This document shows positions 1-8,100 of a stretch of 10,716 bases of DNA, piece after piece; position 1 is the stretch's first letter; each line of letters begins with the position of its first letter. The DNA lies in the NCBI GenBank assembly GCA_026119935.1, contig JALRMH010000143.1, positions 1 to 10,716 of the forward strand, written 5' to 3'. The notes under the pieces are model-generated. The model did not search any database and was not told the DNA's origin. It saw nothing but the letters and a program-made list of their open reading frames with translations. This stretch comes from Endothia cerciana. Lineage: Eukaryota > Ascomycota > Sordariomycetes > Diaporthales > Cryphonectriaceae. The translations under genes were made by a program, and so were the position numbers.

Positions 1-60
1 ATAATATTATAAGTTAGTTATTAATAAAACTATATTATAAAAAGCATTTATAATATAGAG
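1..60. other. AT-rich left edge, no gene seen
   Basis: Very AT-rich sequence ahead of the first recognisable array unit. It resembles degenerate array DNA (the word taatatagagtaattagaaaa begins here), so the array probably extends beyond the left end of the window. No coding, RNA or regulatory signal was seen. Confidence 0.4.
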
Positions 61-1307
61 TAATTAGAAAAGATAATATTAAAAGATAGACTATAAGCTG
101 ATAAAAGTTGATCTTAGCAGGTTAATAATAATAGATTAGAGTGCAGCAGGCGTTAAAGTTGATCTTAATAGGTTAATAATAACAGGTTTAGAGTGTAGTA
201 GGTATTAGCATTTCTAAAGAGTTAAAGCGATTAAAGATATAAAGTAATTAGAAAAAATAATATTAAGAAATAGACTACAGGCTGATAAGAGCTGATCTCA
301 GCAGGTTAATAATAATAGGTTAAAGTATAATAGGTATTAGCGTTTTTAATAAGGTAGAGTAATTAGAGATATAAAGTAATTAGAAAGAATAATATTGAGA
401 AACAGACTGCAGGCTAATAATAATAATAGATTAAAGTGCAGCAGGTATTAGTGTTTCTAATAAGATAAGGCAATTAGAGATATAAAGTAATTAGAAAGAA
501 TAATATTAAAAGATAGACTACAAGCTAATGATAATAATAGGTTAAAGTGCAGCAGGTATTAGCGTTTCTAATAAGGTAAAGCAATTAGAGATATAGAGTA
601 ATTAGAAAGAATAATATTAAGAGATAGACTGCAGGCTGATAATAATAATAGGTTAAAGTGCAGCAGGTGTTAGCGTTTCTAATAAAGTAAAGCAATTAGA
701 GATATAGAGTAATTAAAAAGAATAATATTAAAAGACAGACTACAGGCTAATAATAATAATAGGTTAAAGTGCAGCAGATATTAGCGTTTCTAATAAAGTA
801 AAGCAATTAGAGATATAGAGTAATTAGAAAGAATAATATTAAGAGACAGACTATAAGCTGATGATAATAATAAGTTAAAGTGCAGCAAGTGTTAGCATTT
901 CTAATAAGATAAGGTAATTAGAGATATAGAGTAATTAGAAAGAATAATATTAAGAGATAGACTATAAGCTGATAAGAGTTAATCTAAGCAGGTTAATAAC
1001 AACAGGTTAGAGTGTAGCAGGTGTTAGCTTTTTTCTAAAAGCGTAGAGCAATCAAAGATATAAAGTAATTAGAAAGAATAATATTAAAAGATAGACTGCA
1101 GGCTGATAAGAGTTGATCTAGGCAGGTTGACAACAACAGGTTAAAGTGTAGCAGGTGTTAGCCTTTTTAAGAAGTCAAAGCGATTAGAAATATAGAGTAA
1201 TTAGAAAGAATAATATTATAAGACAGACTACAGGCTGATAAGAGTTGATCTTAGCAGATTAATAATAATAGTCCAGAGTATAGTAGATATTAGCATTTCT
1301 AAAGAGT
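61..1307. repeat. Left tandem array, 132-bp and 111-bp units
   Basis: The word 'cagactgcaggct' or a transition variant recurs. Its GAC falls at 89, 273, 405, 516, 627, 738, 849, 960, 1094 and 1226. Spacings are 184, 132, 111 (five times), 134 and 132 bp. The 111-bp form lacks about 21 bp (agagttgatctcagcaggtt) that the 132-bp form has; the gap lies between taata-type words, as expected of slippage or unequal exchange. The first 184-bp interval holds an extra duplication of about 51 bp, with gttgatc at 107 and again at 158. Units differ mainly by transitions, as RIP would produce. Each unit carries several stops in all frames. Lengths of 132, 111 and 21 are multiples of three, so a coding origin cannot be excluded, but the 134-bp unit and the 131-bp array to the right break phase. 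I treat it as a fungal minisatellite-like array. Confidence 0.93.
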
Positions 1308-1536
1308 TAAAAATGCTTCTGAGGCTGCATCTAAATATCTAGCTGCTAGCTATATTTCTATTTGCAACTGCAATTAATAAGCACTTTATAAGCACTAGCC
1401 TTTTAATTAGACAATCTAGCTTTAACCTATCTATACCTTCTATATTAAGTACTATAAGCTGTCTGCCTACTAATTCGCACCTGTAAATAAAGGCGCCTTC
1501 TACTACCCTTTTACTTTTCTTTACTATTTTAGATTC
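1231..1536 (-). pseudogene. Decayed ORF fragment in spacer A1 and adjoining unit
   Basis: Reading the minus strand down from 1536 (after a TAA at 1537-1539), 65 codons are free of stops. A single TAG at 1339-1341 follows, then the frame stays open to a TAG at 1228-1230: one stop in about 102 codons, notable in DNA this AT-rich. The product would be basic and globular-looking, rich in Lys, Arg, Val, Leu and Ile (for example VVEGAFIY, then IKRLVLIKCLL). The A2 copy reads in the same frame with conservative changes; the Gln of GRQ here is TAG there, as RIP predicts. I do not recognise the family. The last 25 or so codons lie in array sequence. A plus-strand frame from an ATG at 1313 is also fairly open (two stops in about 75 codons), so the strand is not certain. 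Confidence 0.45.
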
Positions 1537-1562
1537 TTAAGCTCGGATCACCTATTATTAGA
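1308..1562. repeat. Spacer A1 interrupting the array
   Basis: A 255-bp block unlike the array unit. It begins inside a unit just after the 'aagagttaaa' word, and array sequence resumes at 'aaaagatagac', so about 40 bp of unit are replaced. A second copy (A2) begins at the same place in a unit at about 4268. The two copies align for about 250 bp, and the central stretch I compared has no indels and mostly transition differences. A2 continues for a further 240 bp before array sequence resumes at the same unit position. The shared entry and exit points suggest the spacer was amplified together with array units rather than inserted twice. Confidence 0.8.
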
Positions 1563-1850
1563 GCTAAAAGATAGACTATAAGCTAATAAGAGTTGATCTT
1601 AGCAGGTTAATAATAATAAATTAGAGTATAATAGATGTTAATATTTCTAAAGAGTTAAGGTAATTAAAAATATAAAGTAATTAGAAAAAAATACTTTTAT
1701 AATAAACTTTTATAAAGTTAAAAGACAGATTATAAACTAATAAGAGTTGATCTTAGCAGGTTAATAATAATAAGTTAAAATATAATAGGTATTAGTATTT
1801 CTAAAGAGTTATAGTAATTAAAGATATAAAGTAATTAAAAAAGATATACT
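1563..1850. repeat. Array block between spacer A1 and the LTR element
   Basis: Two array units whose marker GA[CT] words fall at 1574 and 1728, 154 bp apart. The spacing exceeds 132 bp because the second unit carries about 22 extra bases (cttttataataaacttttat, about 1694-1713) before the marker. This long variant is seen only in the units next to the LTR element (here and at 3993-4185). The block ends where the 5' LTR begins. Confidence 0.85.
1846..1850. repeat. Probable target-site duplication, left copy
   Basis: 'atact' before the element pairs with 'atgct' at 3992-3996 after it. They differ by one G-to-A transition of RIP type. An uninterrupted array unit (about 1689-1710) has a single 'atactt' at this point. 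The duplication could be shifted by one base (tactt / tgctt). Confidence 0.6.
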
Positions 1851-2075
1851 TATAGATTAATAAATATAAAAAGTTAAAGGAATTTAGCTAGCAAGTTATA
1901 TCAGCTTAAGCATCAGCTTAATCAGGCTAATGCTAAACCTATAGCTTGTATTTAGACCTAGCTTAAGCAGGCTAGCTTAAATACTTTCTTTTTTTCTAAA
2001 AATAAAAATAAACTATCTGAATTAATAATTTATACTATCTGCAGGTCTGCTTCTAATATTTATACTATATAACTA
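1847..2075 (+). repeat. 5' LTR
   Basis: It matches 3761-3992 over its whole length. Over the first 110 or so well-aligned bases I count about 14 differences by eye, all transitions. The start is ambiguous within about 5 bp because the flank and LTR share similar letters: TACT..TATAGATTAA here against TGCTAGTATAAATTAA in the 3' copy. The end is placed at 'taacta'. The canonical TG...CA termini would become TA...TA after RIP, which is what is seen here. Confidence 0.85.
1909..1934. repeat. Degenerate 26-bp palindrome in the 5' LTR
   Basis: This is the counterpart of the perfect palindrome at 3825-3850. A few transitions have broken its symmetry here. Confidence 0.75.
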
Positions 2076-2097
2076 CTCCTTTAAGAAGCTCTTCGAT

Positions 2098-3720
2098 AAC
2101 CTCTTTTAAGCCTTCTATAAGGATTTTAAAGACTAGATAGAAGCCTTATTTAAAGACATTATATCTAGCTTTCAATATAAACTAAAAAAGCTCCTCTGCA
2201 TTCGTAGTATCTATATAAGATATAACTAAGGCTGAATTGCAAGGTAACTAGCTAATCTTGCAGTAATAGACGAAATGCTTAAATAGCCTTAGGAAGAGCT
2301 AGCAAATATAGATTTCAAGCTTAGATCTCGAAGAGCGCGAAACAGATGTGAAACCTCTGCCTTTCCTGCCCTCTCTGCCCCCTTAGCACCCTCTTAAGCA
2401 ATAATAGCACTGCATGATAAAGAGGACAGACTGCAGGATAGGGAACCCCTCAGCGCAAGGCTCCCTTCACTATCTAGGCTCTAGAAAGCTTTATCGTCAG
2501 GAAGGGCTATCCCCTTGATTAAACTGCATAAAGGCGAGACGATTAGAACGCTGCAATAATTGCAACCTAGGAAGAACACCTTTGTTTCGCAGGCTTAAGA
2601 CCTCTAAGGCTAATACAAAAACACCTATAGTCAGCGTTTCTAAGCACAACAGCATTCCTACCTTTAAGGCTGCTACTAGGCTATAATCTATATAGATCGC
2701 TGCTGCTAGAGCCTGTCTATAACAGAACCTTTAATCCTAGCGTCTTTATAACCTTTGTGAAGATGTTCGATCGCAAGAAGGCGTATACTAGAGAACCTTA
2801 TAACCTTCTAGATAATAAGGTCTGAATTCTCTTTAATATCTGCTATTATATGCAGATCAGTCTGAACTAGTTCTATACTATATTTCTGCAAATTCTTACA
2901 GAGCAAGCAGAGATATTCTACATCTACTACATCGAGTATAAAGATATATTTGCTATAGTATATGCTAAGACTAAGATCTATTTCAACACAGAAGTGAATC
3001 GCTATTAATATTATATAGACTAGACCTTAACCTCTTTCTAAAGCCTTTATTAATAAAACCTTGAGAAGAATCTCTATAAGATCCTTTATATACTGCTTAA
3101 TAAGCTTTAACTGTACTAATGCACCCTTACCCTAGACTTTTAAGGCGAAGAGGTGCTGAGAACAGCTGTAATAGCCTCCTGCTGCAGTATCTATAAGCTT
3201 AGGCACACTCTTTTCAAGCCTACCTAGGTGTGCGAGATGCTGTTTTCAGATATATAATCGTCTATTGCTACCTATCTTAACTGCGCTGCATCTTAACACT
3301 TACTAGCAGAGCCTTAAAGGCTTTAAGAGCTCTGAGACGACGATGATTAGGACGATCAGTACTATCTTAATCGCTATTACAGCAGCAGCTGTAGCAGAGG
3401 CTCCTTATATCTTTATCGCAGCTAAGGCTGTAATAACTACAGCTATAATAATTAAGATTCTTGCTAGTGTAGTAGCTGGAAGAAGAAATGCTATATCTGC
3501 AGGAAGGAAGGCTGCTAGTTAATAAAGCACTTTAAAAACGAGCGACGACATGCTTATAACTAGTACGCTACCGACTGCGATTTACTAGGAAAACTAATAA
3601 GCAACTTTGCTGCCTTTTTAATAGACTATAAAGAGTACGAAATAGACTGTTAATAGCTTTAAGAGGATGAAGACGACTTTGTTGCTTTCTTGACTAACTA
3701 TAATAATAATAACTAAATTA
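2098..3720 (+). pseudogene. Decayed gag-like gene with zinc knuckle
   Basis: Two protein-like plus-strand frames follow each other. The first runs from about 2098 to 2755 (codons starting at positions 1 mod 3) and the second from 2760 to 3717 (0 mod 3), so at least one indel lies near 2755. Both are interrupted by many TAA/TAG codons. The 3' half reads as an alpha-helical capsid-like region, then an acidic run (DDDD, about 3336-3350), then a Ser/Tyr/Arg/Asn-rich stretch. Next comes a knuckle with Cys codons at 3489, 3498 and 3513 and His at 3528 (C-x2-C-x3-GC-x4-H). A TAG at 3516 sits where a Trp is usual after the GC. This knuckle arrangement and the acidic tail that follows (EDEDDF-like, about 3666-3680) are what I recall from gag proteins of fungal LTR elements. 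Gag would form the retrotransposon particle and bind RNA. No protease motif follows. The N-terminal limit is uncertain. Confidence 0.68.
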
Positions 3721-3746
3721 TTATTTAAAAGGGTTGTTTTAAATAT

Positions 3747-3760
3747 AAAGAGAAAAAAAG
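3747..3760 (+). promoter_or_regulatory. Polypurine tract before the 3' LTR
   Basis: An uninterrupted 14-base purine run (aaagagaaaaaaag) lies directly before the TG that starts the 3' LTR. In LTR elements this is where plus-strand DNA synthesis is primed. Its position supports both the orientation and the LTR boundary at 3761. Confidence 0.75.
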
Positions 3761-3992
3761 TGCTAGTATAAATTAATAAGTATAAGGAGTTGAAGGGATT
3801 TAGCTAGCGAGCTATATCAGCCTAAGCATTAGCCTGATCAGGCTAATGCTAAACCTATAGCTTATATTTAGATCTAGTTTAAGCAGGCTAGTCTAAATAG
3901 CTTCCTTTTTTTTAAGAATAAAAATAAACTATTTGAATTAATAATCTATACTATTTATAAATCTGCTTCTAATATTTATAACTTAATAACTA
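3761..3992 (+). repeat. 3' LTR
   Basis: Direct repeat of 1847-2075, starting with TG right after the purine tract and ending 'aataacta'. It is less mutated than the 5' copy in its first half and keeps a perfect 26-bp palindrome. Confidence 0.85.
3825..3850. repeat. Perfect 26-bp palindrome in the 3' LTR
   Basis: agcattagcctga followed immediately by its exact reverse complement, with no loop. It is enclosed by a further pair of arms, agctata at 3810-3816 and tatagct at 3856-3862, so the transcript could form a long hairpin. The 5' LTR carries the same element with a few transitions. Confidence 0.9.
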
Positions 3993-3996
3993 TGCT
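3992..3996. repeat. Probable target-site duplication, right copy
   Basis: 'atgct' directly after the element pairs with 'atact' at 1846-1850. Confidence 0.6.
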
Positions 3997-4267
3997 TTTA
4001 TAATAAACTTTTATAAAGTTAAAAAATAGACTATAAGCTGATAAAAGTTAATCTTAGTAAGTTAATAATAATAAGTTAGAGTATAGTAAATATTAGTGTT
4101 TTTAAAGAGTTAAAGCAATTAATAATATAAAGTAATTAAAAAAGATATATTTGTATAATAAACTTTTATAAAATTAAGAAATAAACTGCAGGCTAATAAA
4201 AGTTAAATTTAGCAAGGTAATAATAATAGATTAGAGTGTAGTAAATATTAGTATTTTTAAAAAGTCT
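3993..4267. repeat. Array block right of the LTR element
   Basis: The array resumes with the same 'cttttataataaacttttat' variant seen at 1694. Markers fall at 4029 and 4184, 155 bp apart. The unit at 4184 is more decayed (aaactgc for gactgc). The block ends at the same place in a unit ('aaaaagtctaag') where spacer A1 begins in the left copy. Confidence 0.85.
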
Positions 4268-4735
4268 AAGAATGCTTCTAAAGCTGTATTTAAATATCTA
4301 GCTGCTAGGTATATTTCTATTTGCAATTACAATTAATAAGCACTTTATAAGCACTAGCTTCTTAATCTAATAACTTAGTATTAACTTATTTATATTTTTT
4401 ATATTAAATACTATAAGCTATCTGCCTGCTAATTCGCACTTATAAATAAAGACGCCTTCTACTACTCTTCTACTCTTTTTTACTATTTTAAATACCTTAG
4501 TTCTGATTAGCTATTAATAAAGTATTAGTAAAGCCTGCAGATCACACAAGTCAGCTTGTTAAGTACCCTTAGCTAAAAGCTCTATATTATAATATAATAA
4601 CTAATACTTAAAATCTAAGCTTAAAGTCTTAAGCCTAAAGCTAGTAAGCTTTCTTTTTATATAAATAGCTAGCCCTAGCTAGCTCTTAATCCTTAGCTCT
4701 GTCACTTTATAACACTTGCTACTCGTAATATAAAG
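4268..4735 (-). pseudogene. Decayed ORF through spacer A2
   Basis: On the minus strand, downstream of a TAG at 4736-4738, one frame runs the length of the spacer with about eight stops in some 155 codons. The stops are all TAA or TAG. It joins, in phase, the stretch homologous to the open frame in A1 (VVEGVFIY at about 4440-4465 against VVEGAFIY in A1). The upstream 240 bp read as a Lys/Leu/Ser-rich stretch that is missing from A1. No family is recognised. The stop count alone is not better than chance for such AT-rich DNA; the support comes from the frame shared with A1. Confidence 0.35.
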
Positions 4736-4765
4736 CTAAATTATTATAAGTTATATTTTATTTAA
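4268..4765. repeat. Spacer A2, long version of spacer A
   Basis: The first 250 or so bases match A1 (1308-1562). The remainder to 4765 has no counterpart in A1. Array sequence resumes at 'aaaagacagac', the same unit position as after A1. Either A1 lost 240 bp or A2 gained it; the continuous minus-strand reading across A2 favours a loss in A1. Confidence 0.75.
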
Positions 4766-5475
4766 AAGACAGACTATAGGCTGATGAGAGTTGATCTCAG
4801 CAGGTTGATAATAACAAATTGGAGTATAGCAGGTGTTAGCGTTTTTAAGAAGTTAAAGCGATTAGAGATATAAAGTAATTAGAAAAGATCGTATTAAAAG
4901 ACAGACTACAGGCTATAAGAGTTGATCTCAGCAGATTAATAACAACAGGCTAGAGTGCAGCAAGTGTTAGCGTTTCTAATAAATTAAAAGGATCAGAGAT
5001 GTAAAGTAATTAGAAAAGATAATATTAAGAGATAGACTATATACTATAAGAGTTGATTTTAATAGGTTAATAATAACAGGTTAGAGTGCAGTAGGTATTA
5101 GCATTTCTAAGAAGTTAAAGCGATTAGAGATATAAAGTAATTAGAAAAGATTGTATTGAGAGACAGACTGCAGGCTGTGAGAGTTGATCTTAACAGGTTA
5201 ATAATAATAGGCTAGAGTGCAGCAGGTATTAGCATTTCTGACGAGTTAAGGGGATTAGAGATGTAGAGTAATTAGAAAAGATAATGTTAAGAGACAGACT
5301 ATATACTGTAAAAGTTGATTTTAGTAGGTTGATAATAACAGGTTGGAGTGCAGCAGGTGTTAGTGTTTCTAAGAAGTTAAAGCGATTAGAGATATAGAGT
5401 AATTAAAAAAGATTGTATTAAGAGACAGACTATAGGTTATAAAAGTTAATCTCAGCAGGTTAATAATAATAAGTT
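4766..5475. repeat. Second tandem array, regular 131-bp units
   Basis: Markers fall at 4772, 4904, 5035, 5166, 5297 and 5428, spacings 132, 131, 131, 131 and 131 bp. These units keep the 21-bp segment missing from the 111-bp units of the left array, but most have lost one base in 'gctgataagag' (gctataagag or gctgtgagag). The period is therefore not a multiple of three, and no continuous translation can run through. Two subtypes alternate: 'agattgtatt' units (4891, 5150, 5411) and 'agataatatt' units (5018, 5279), suggesting a two-unit higher-order repeat of about 262 bp. The array stops in mid-unit at about 5475. Confidence 0.92.
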
Positions 5476-5642
5476 ACCTAAAGGCTTAGATTAAAAGAAT
5501 AAAAGGAGAAGCATACTCTACTTTCTACTGCTTTTTATATTTATTCTAATTAGAAAATAATGCATTTTATTCCTGCCTACTATCTGTCTTAATAAATCAT
5601 CCTTCCTAGCTCCTCCCTTCTAAAGTAATCTCTTAGCAGACT
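5476..5642. other. Junction between the 131-bp array and the protease pseudogene
   Basis: Sequence unlike the array. The frame used by the downstream pseudogene can be read back through it with three stops or so, but nothing identifies a start codon, promoter or terminal inverted repeat. The true 5' end of the gene may lie here. Confidence 0.35.
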
Positions 5643-6889
5643 ACTTCTGCTGTGTATTAGCTACTGAGTCCTTTTCTATCTTAATATTAACGCGCTTATT
5701 AATATAGGTAGTTTTACCTAGTTCGAAGTCAGAAGCTAATATACTTAGCAGCTTTTAGCTAAACTACTAAAATACTAGGTTAGCATTTGCTCTAATCAGT
5801 ATAAGCGAATAATAGTATATATAAGTGCTTTCGCCTTATAGATAGCTAGATGCTTCCTATGTATTTTGAATATATACAAGCTAGCTTTAATATGCTAGAT
5901 ATAGTTAGCGCAGGCGCTCTTTTAGATACCTAGGATCGAGCAGCATTTAAAAAAGGGAAGTATAATATAAGCAGAAGTTATGTTCTTAAGCTTGTATATA
6001 TGCCTTGCAGCTCTTTAGAAATAGTAATTGCAAGGGTTCTAGTTTCAGAAGCTAAAGAGAGCGATGATCAGAGCTAGCATGCGTTGCGCATTAGTGTTGT
6101 AGCCTAGCAGGGCGAGGTATTTGCCTAAAGGCCTGAAGCTAGAGAGCTTAATAAAGACAGAGTTCGGTTAGATCTACTAAAATCAGGACTTCTCTGCTAT
6201 TTAAAAGCTCTGCTCTTATAAAGAGAGGAGCTAGGCAAAGGTATTTCTAATCGCCTGCGCTATTATCTCCTTAGTATTAAGGATCTATATACTATACAGC
6301 TAGCTGATAAACCCTTTTAGAGTCTAGAACTAAAGAACGTAATACAAGTCTCTATACTTATTGCATATCTGCATATAGCTAGGCTAAGATATAGTTTTGA
6401 AAAGTAGAAGCTGATCTTATGCAGATATAAGGACTATTAAGCGTGCAGAAGTAAAGACAGGCTTACTATTGCTAGCTATAGTAGGTGAGAGAGATAAAGA
6501 TATTAAAAAGAGGGAAGGGGGTTAGTAGTTTAAAGTAGTTTAAAGTAGTTAGAAGAGATAAGAAGTTATATAGGCTTCTAATCAGAGCTATTCTATATTA
6601 TTTATCGCTAGATAGAAAAGTAGGTATATAACTTACTATAAAGAGTAGATCACTATAATAGGAAGGAGCTTATAATAAATTACAACTATTAGTGAATTAT
6701 TTAAGTGTATAAGTTGTATAGATATAGAAGTTATGCAAGCTTATATAAAGTAACTATGCTTAATAGTTAAGGATCTTTTATAGAAAGATCTGCCCTTGCT
6801 GGCCCTTCTTGCTTATTTCTGATCCTCTGTTTCTATTAAATAATAACAACTTTAACTATAAGGCTATCTTTAAAAATCAGCTCTATCTG

Positions 6890-6898
6890 CCCCCCCCC
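6890..6898. repeat. C9 homopolymer beside a pyrimidine tract
   Basis: Nine C residues are followed by tt ctc and a run of T. A long C run is out of character in this AT-rich, RIP-mutated DNA. It lies inside the protease frame, where its length being a multiple of three keeps the phase. It could be a length-variable or sequencing-sensitive site. Confidence 0.9.
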
Positions 6899-7699
6899 TT
6901 CTCTTTTTTTTCCTTGCCCTGCTTTCTATCAGGAGCTTTAAAAGCAAGCTCTTCTACTATACTCTATAAGAATTGCATACAATAGATCAGAGCCTATAAT
7001 ATCAGATCAGAAAGAAAAGAAGCTAGCTGCTAGCGCTGACATGCTAATCCTGTCTCTTAAAGAGGCTTAGGCAAGACTGCTTAGCAGCTACTAAAGCTAG
7101 TAGAGCTAGCTGTCTTGCTTATCTCGCTTCAGCAGTACCCCTCCTTAATAGTTAAACCCCTTCTAAGATGCAGCTAATAAGATTCAAGAGGAATTCGATA
7201 AAGAAGGGAAGAGGCGCTTTATAATACCTGCTAGAGAGGCCTAATCTATTCTTTCTACGCCTATGCCTGCACTATTTATAATACTACCTTAATAGTATCT
7301 AAACACAGCGCTTAATCTAAGCTGAGTAATTATAAATTCGATGAATATAAGCTATTCTGCAATTAGTAGTACTCTGTTAGCAGAGCATCTAGACTACTTC
7401 GACCTAAAGCTACTTAACCCTCTATTAGAGAGGGCAAGCGCGATTTTCCAGCACTTTTTCCTAGAGATCACCTTTCACTAAAAGCTATATAATAATAAAG
7501 ACTAGTCTCTAGAGGCAAGCATATTTAGCAGGATGCATTAGATATATATAGCATTTGCTATTTATAATATTAAAGCCTTCATCTTATAGCATAAGCAGAT
7601 TATAGATATAGCATTAATAGGCCTGATTAGATAGCAGCTAATAGACTTAGCTTGCTATATATAAATACTAAACTAGGTTTTTAATTTTAAAAGCAAGAT

Positions 7700-8100
7700 A
7701 ATCCTACGCTATAGAGGGAAATACAGCCTAGAGGTGTGCTAAGTAGTTATCCTCTATCTTTATAAGAACTACTAGTTTATAGTAATCTATAACTACTACT
7801 GCTATGCTATCTAGGTTCTAGATTCCTTCTATTATAAGAAGAAAGTAGTCTGAAAGACAATTGTCAGCCTAATTAAGCTGCATCTAGATATAATAAAGAG
7901 GCTGCTTAAGAATAAAGCCCTTACTTACTAGTATATTAAGACATTCTTGCAAGAAGACAGATAGAGCTGCGGCCTATATATAGCAAACAACCTACGCTTC
8001 TTTTTCTAGGAACTAGAGCAGCAGGATAGTAGAGCGTTTACTAACTAGCAGCGATTAGCCTTATACATAAAGTCAGATAGTAGTAGCATCCTGCTCTAAT
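7700..8100 (+). other. Ulp1-like protease core within the pseudogene
   Basis: This segment spans the catalytic residues, with core beta-strand residues before the His position (VVILYLYKN, then FIVIYN after it), VLDS at the Asp and the GLYIANNLRFFF helix after the Cys. Hydrophobic Trp-type positions are TAG. Present-day DNA would encode Tyr instead of the catalytic His and contains nine stops in the domain, so no active enzyme can be made. Confidence 0.65.

Larger units (their letters stand above)
1847..3992 (+). mobile_element. Non-autonomous, gag-only LTR retrotransposon
   Basis: Two direct repeats of about 225-230 bp (1847-2075 and 3761-3992) enclose about 1.7 kb. That interior holds a decayed gag-like frame, with a purine tract just before the 3' repeat, which is LTR retrotransposon organisation on the plus strand. 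Protease, integrase, reverse transcriptase and RNase H have no room: only about 45 bp separate the end of the gag frame from the 3' LTR. The element sits inside the array. Left flank 'aagatatact' and right flank 'tgcttttataataaac' join into the sequence of an uninterrupted unit (compare 1689-1710). The LTR copies differ almost only by transitions, so age estimates from LTR divergence would be inflated by RIP. No clear tRNA primer-binding site was recognised after 2075. The family is not identified; gag-only (TR-GAG-like) derivatives are known in other eukaryotes. Confidence 0.85.

Noticed and set aside
1313..1540. Plus-strand frame from ATG at 1313, about 75 codons with two stops.
   Set aside because: The homologous stretch in spacer A2 has more stops in that frame, and the minus-strand frame is longer and more open.
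1308..4520. Spacers A1 and A2 as LTRs of an outer retrotransposon.
   Set aside because: Between them there is only array sequence once the nested element is removed, no purine tract or coding region is present, flanks show no target duplication, and both copies have array sequence joined at the same point on the left.
61..5475. CRISPR array.
   Set aside because: Units are 111-132 bp and related along their whole length; there are no short identical repeats with unique spacers.
4766..5640. 131-bp array as the N-terminal coding part of the protease gene, since the last unit is in the same phase.
   Set aside because: A period of 131 bp changes frame at each unit, so no continuous translation is possible; the coincidence of the last unit is expected one time in three.
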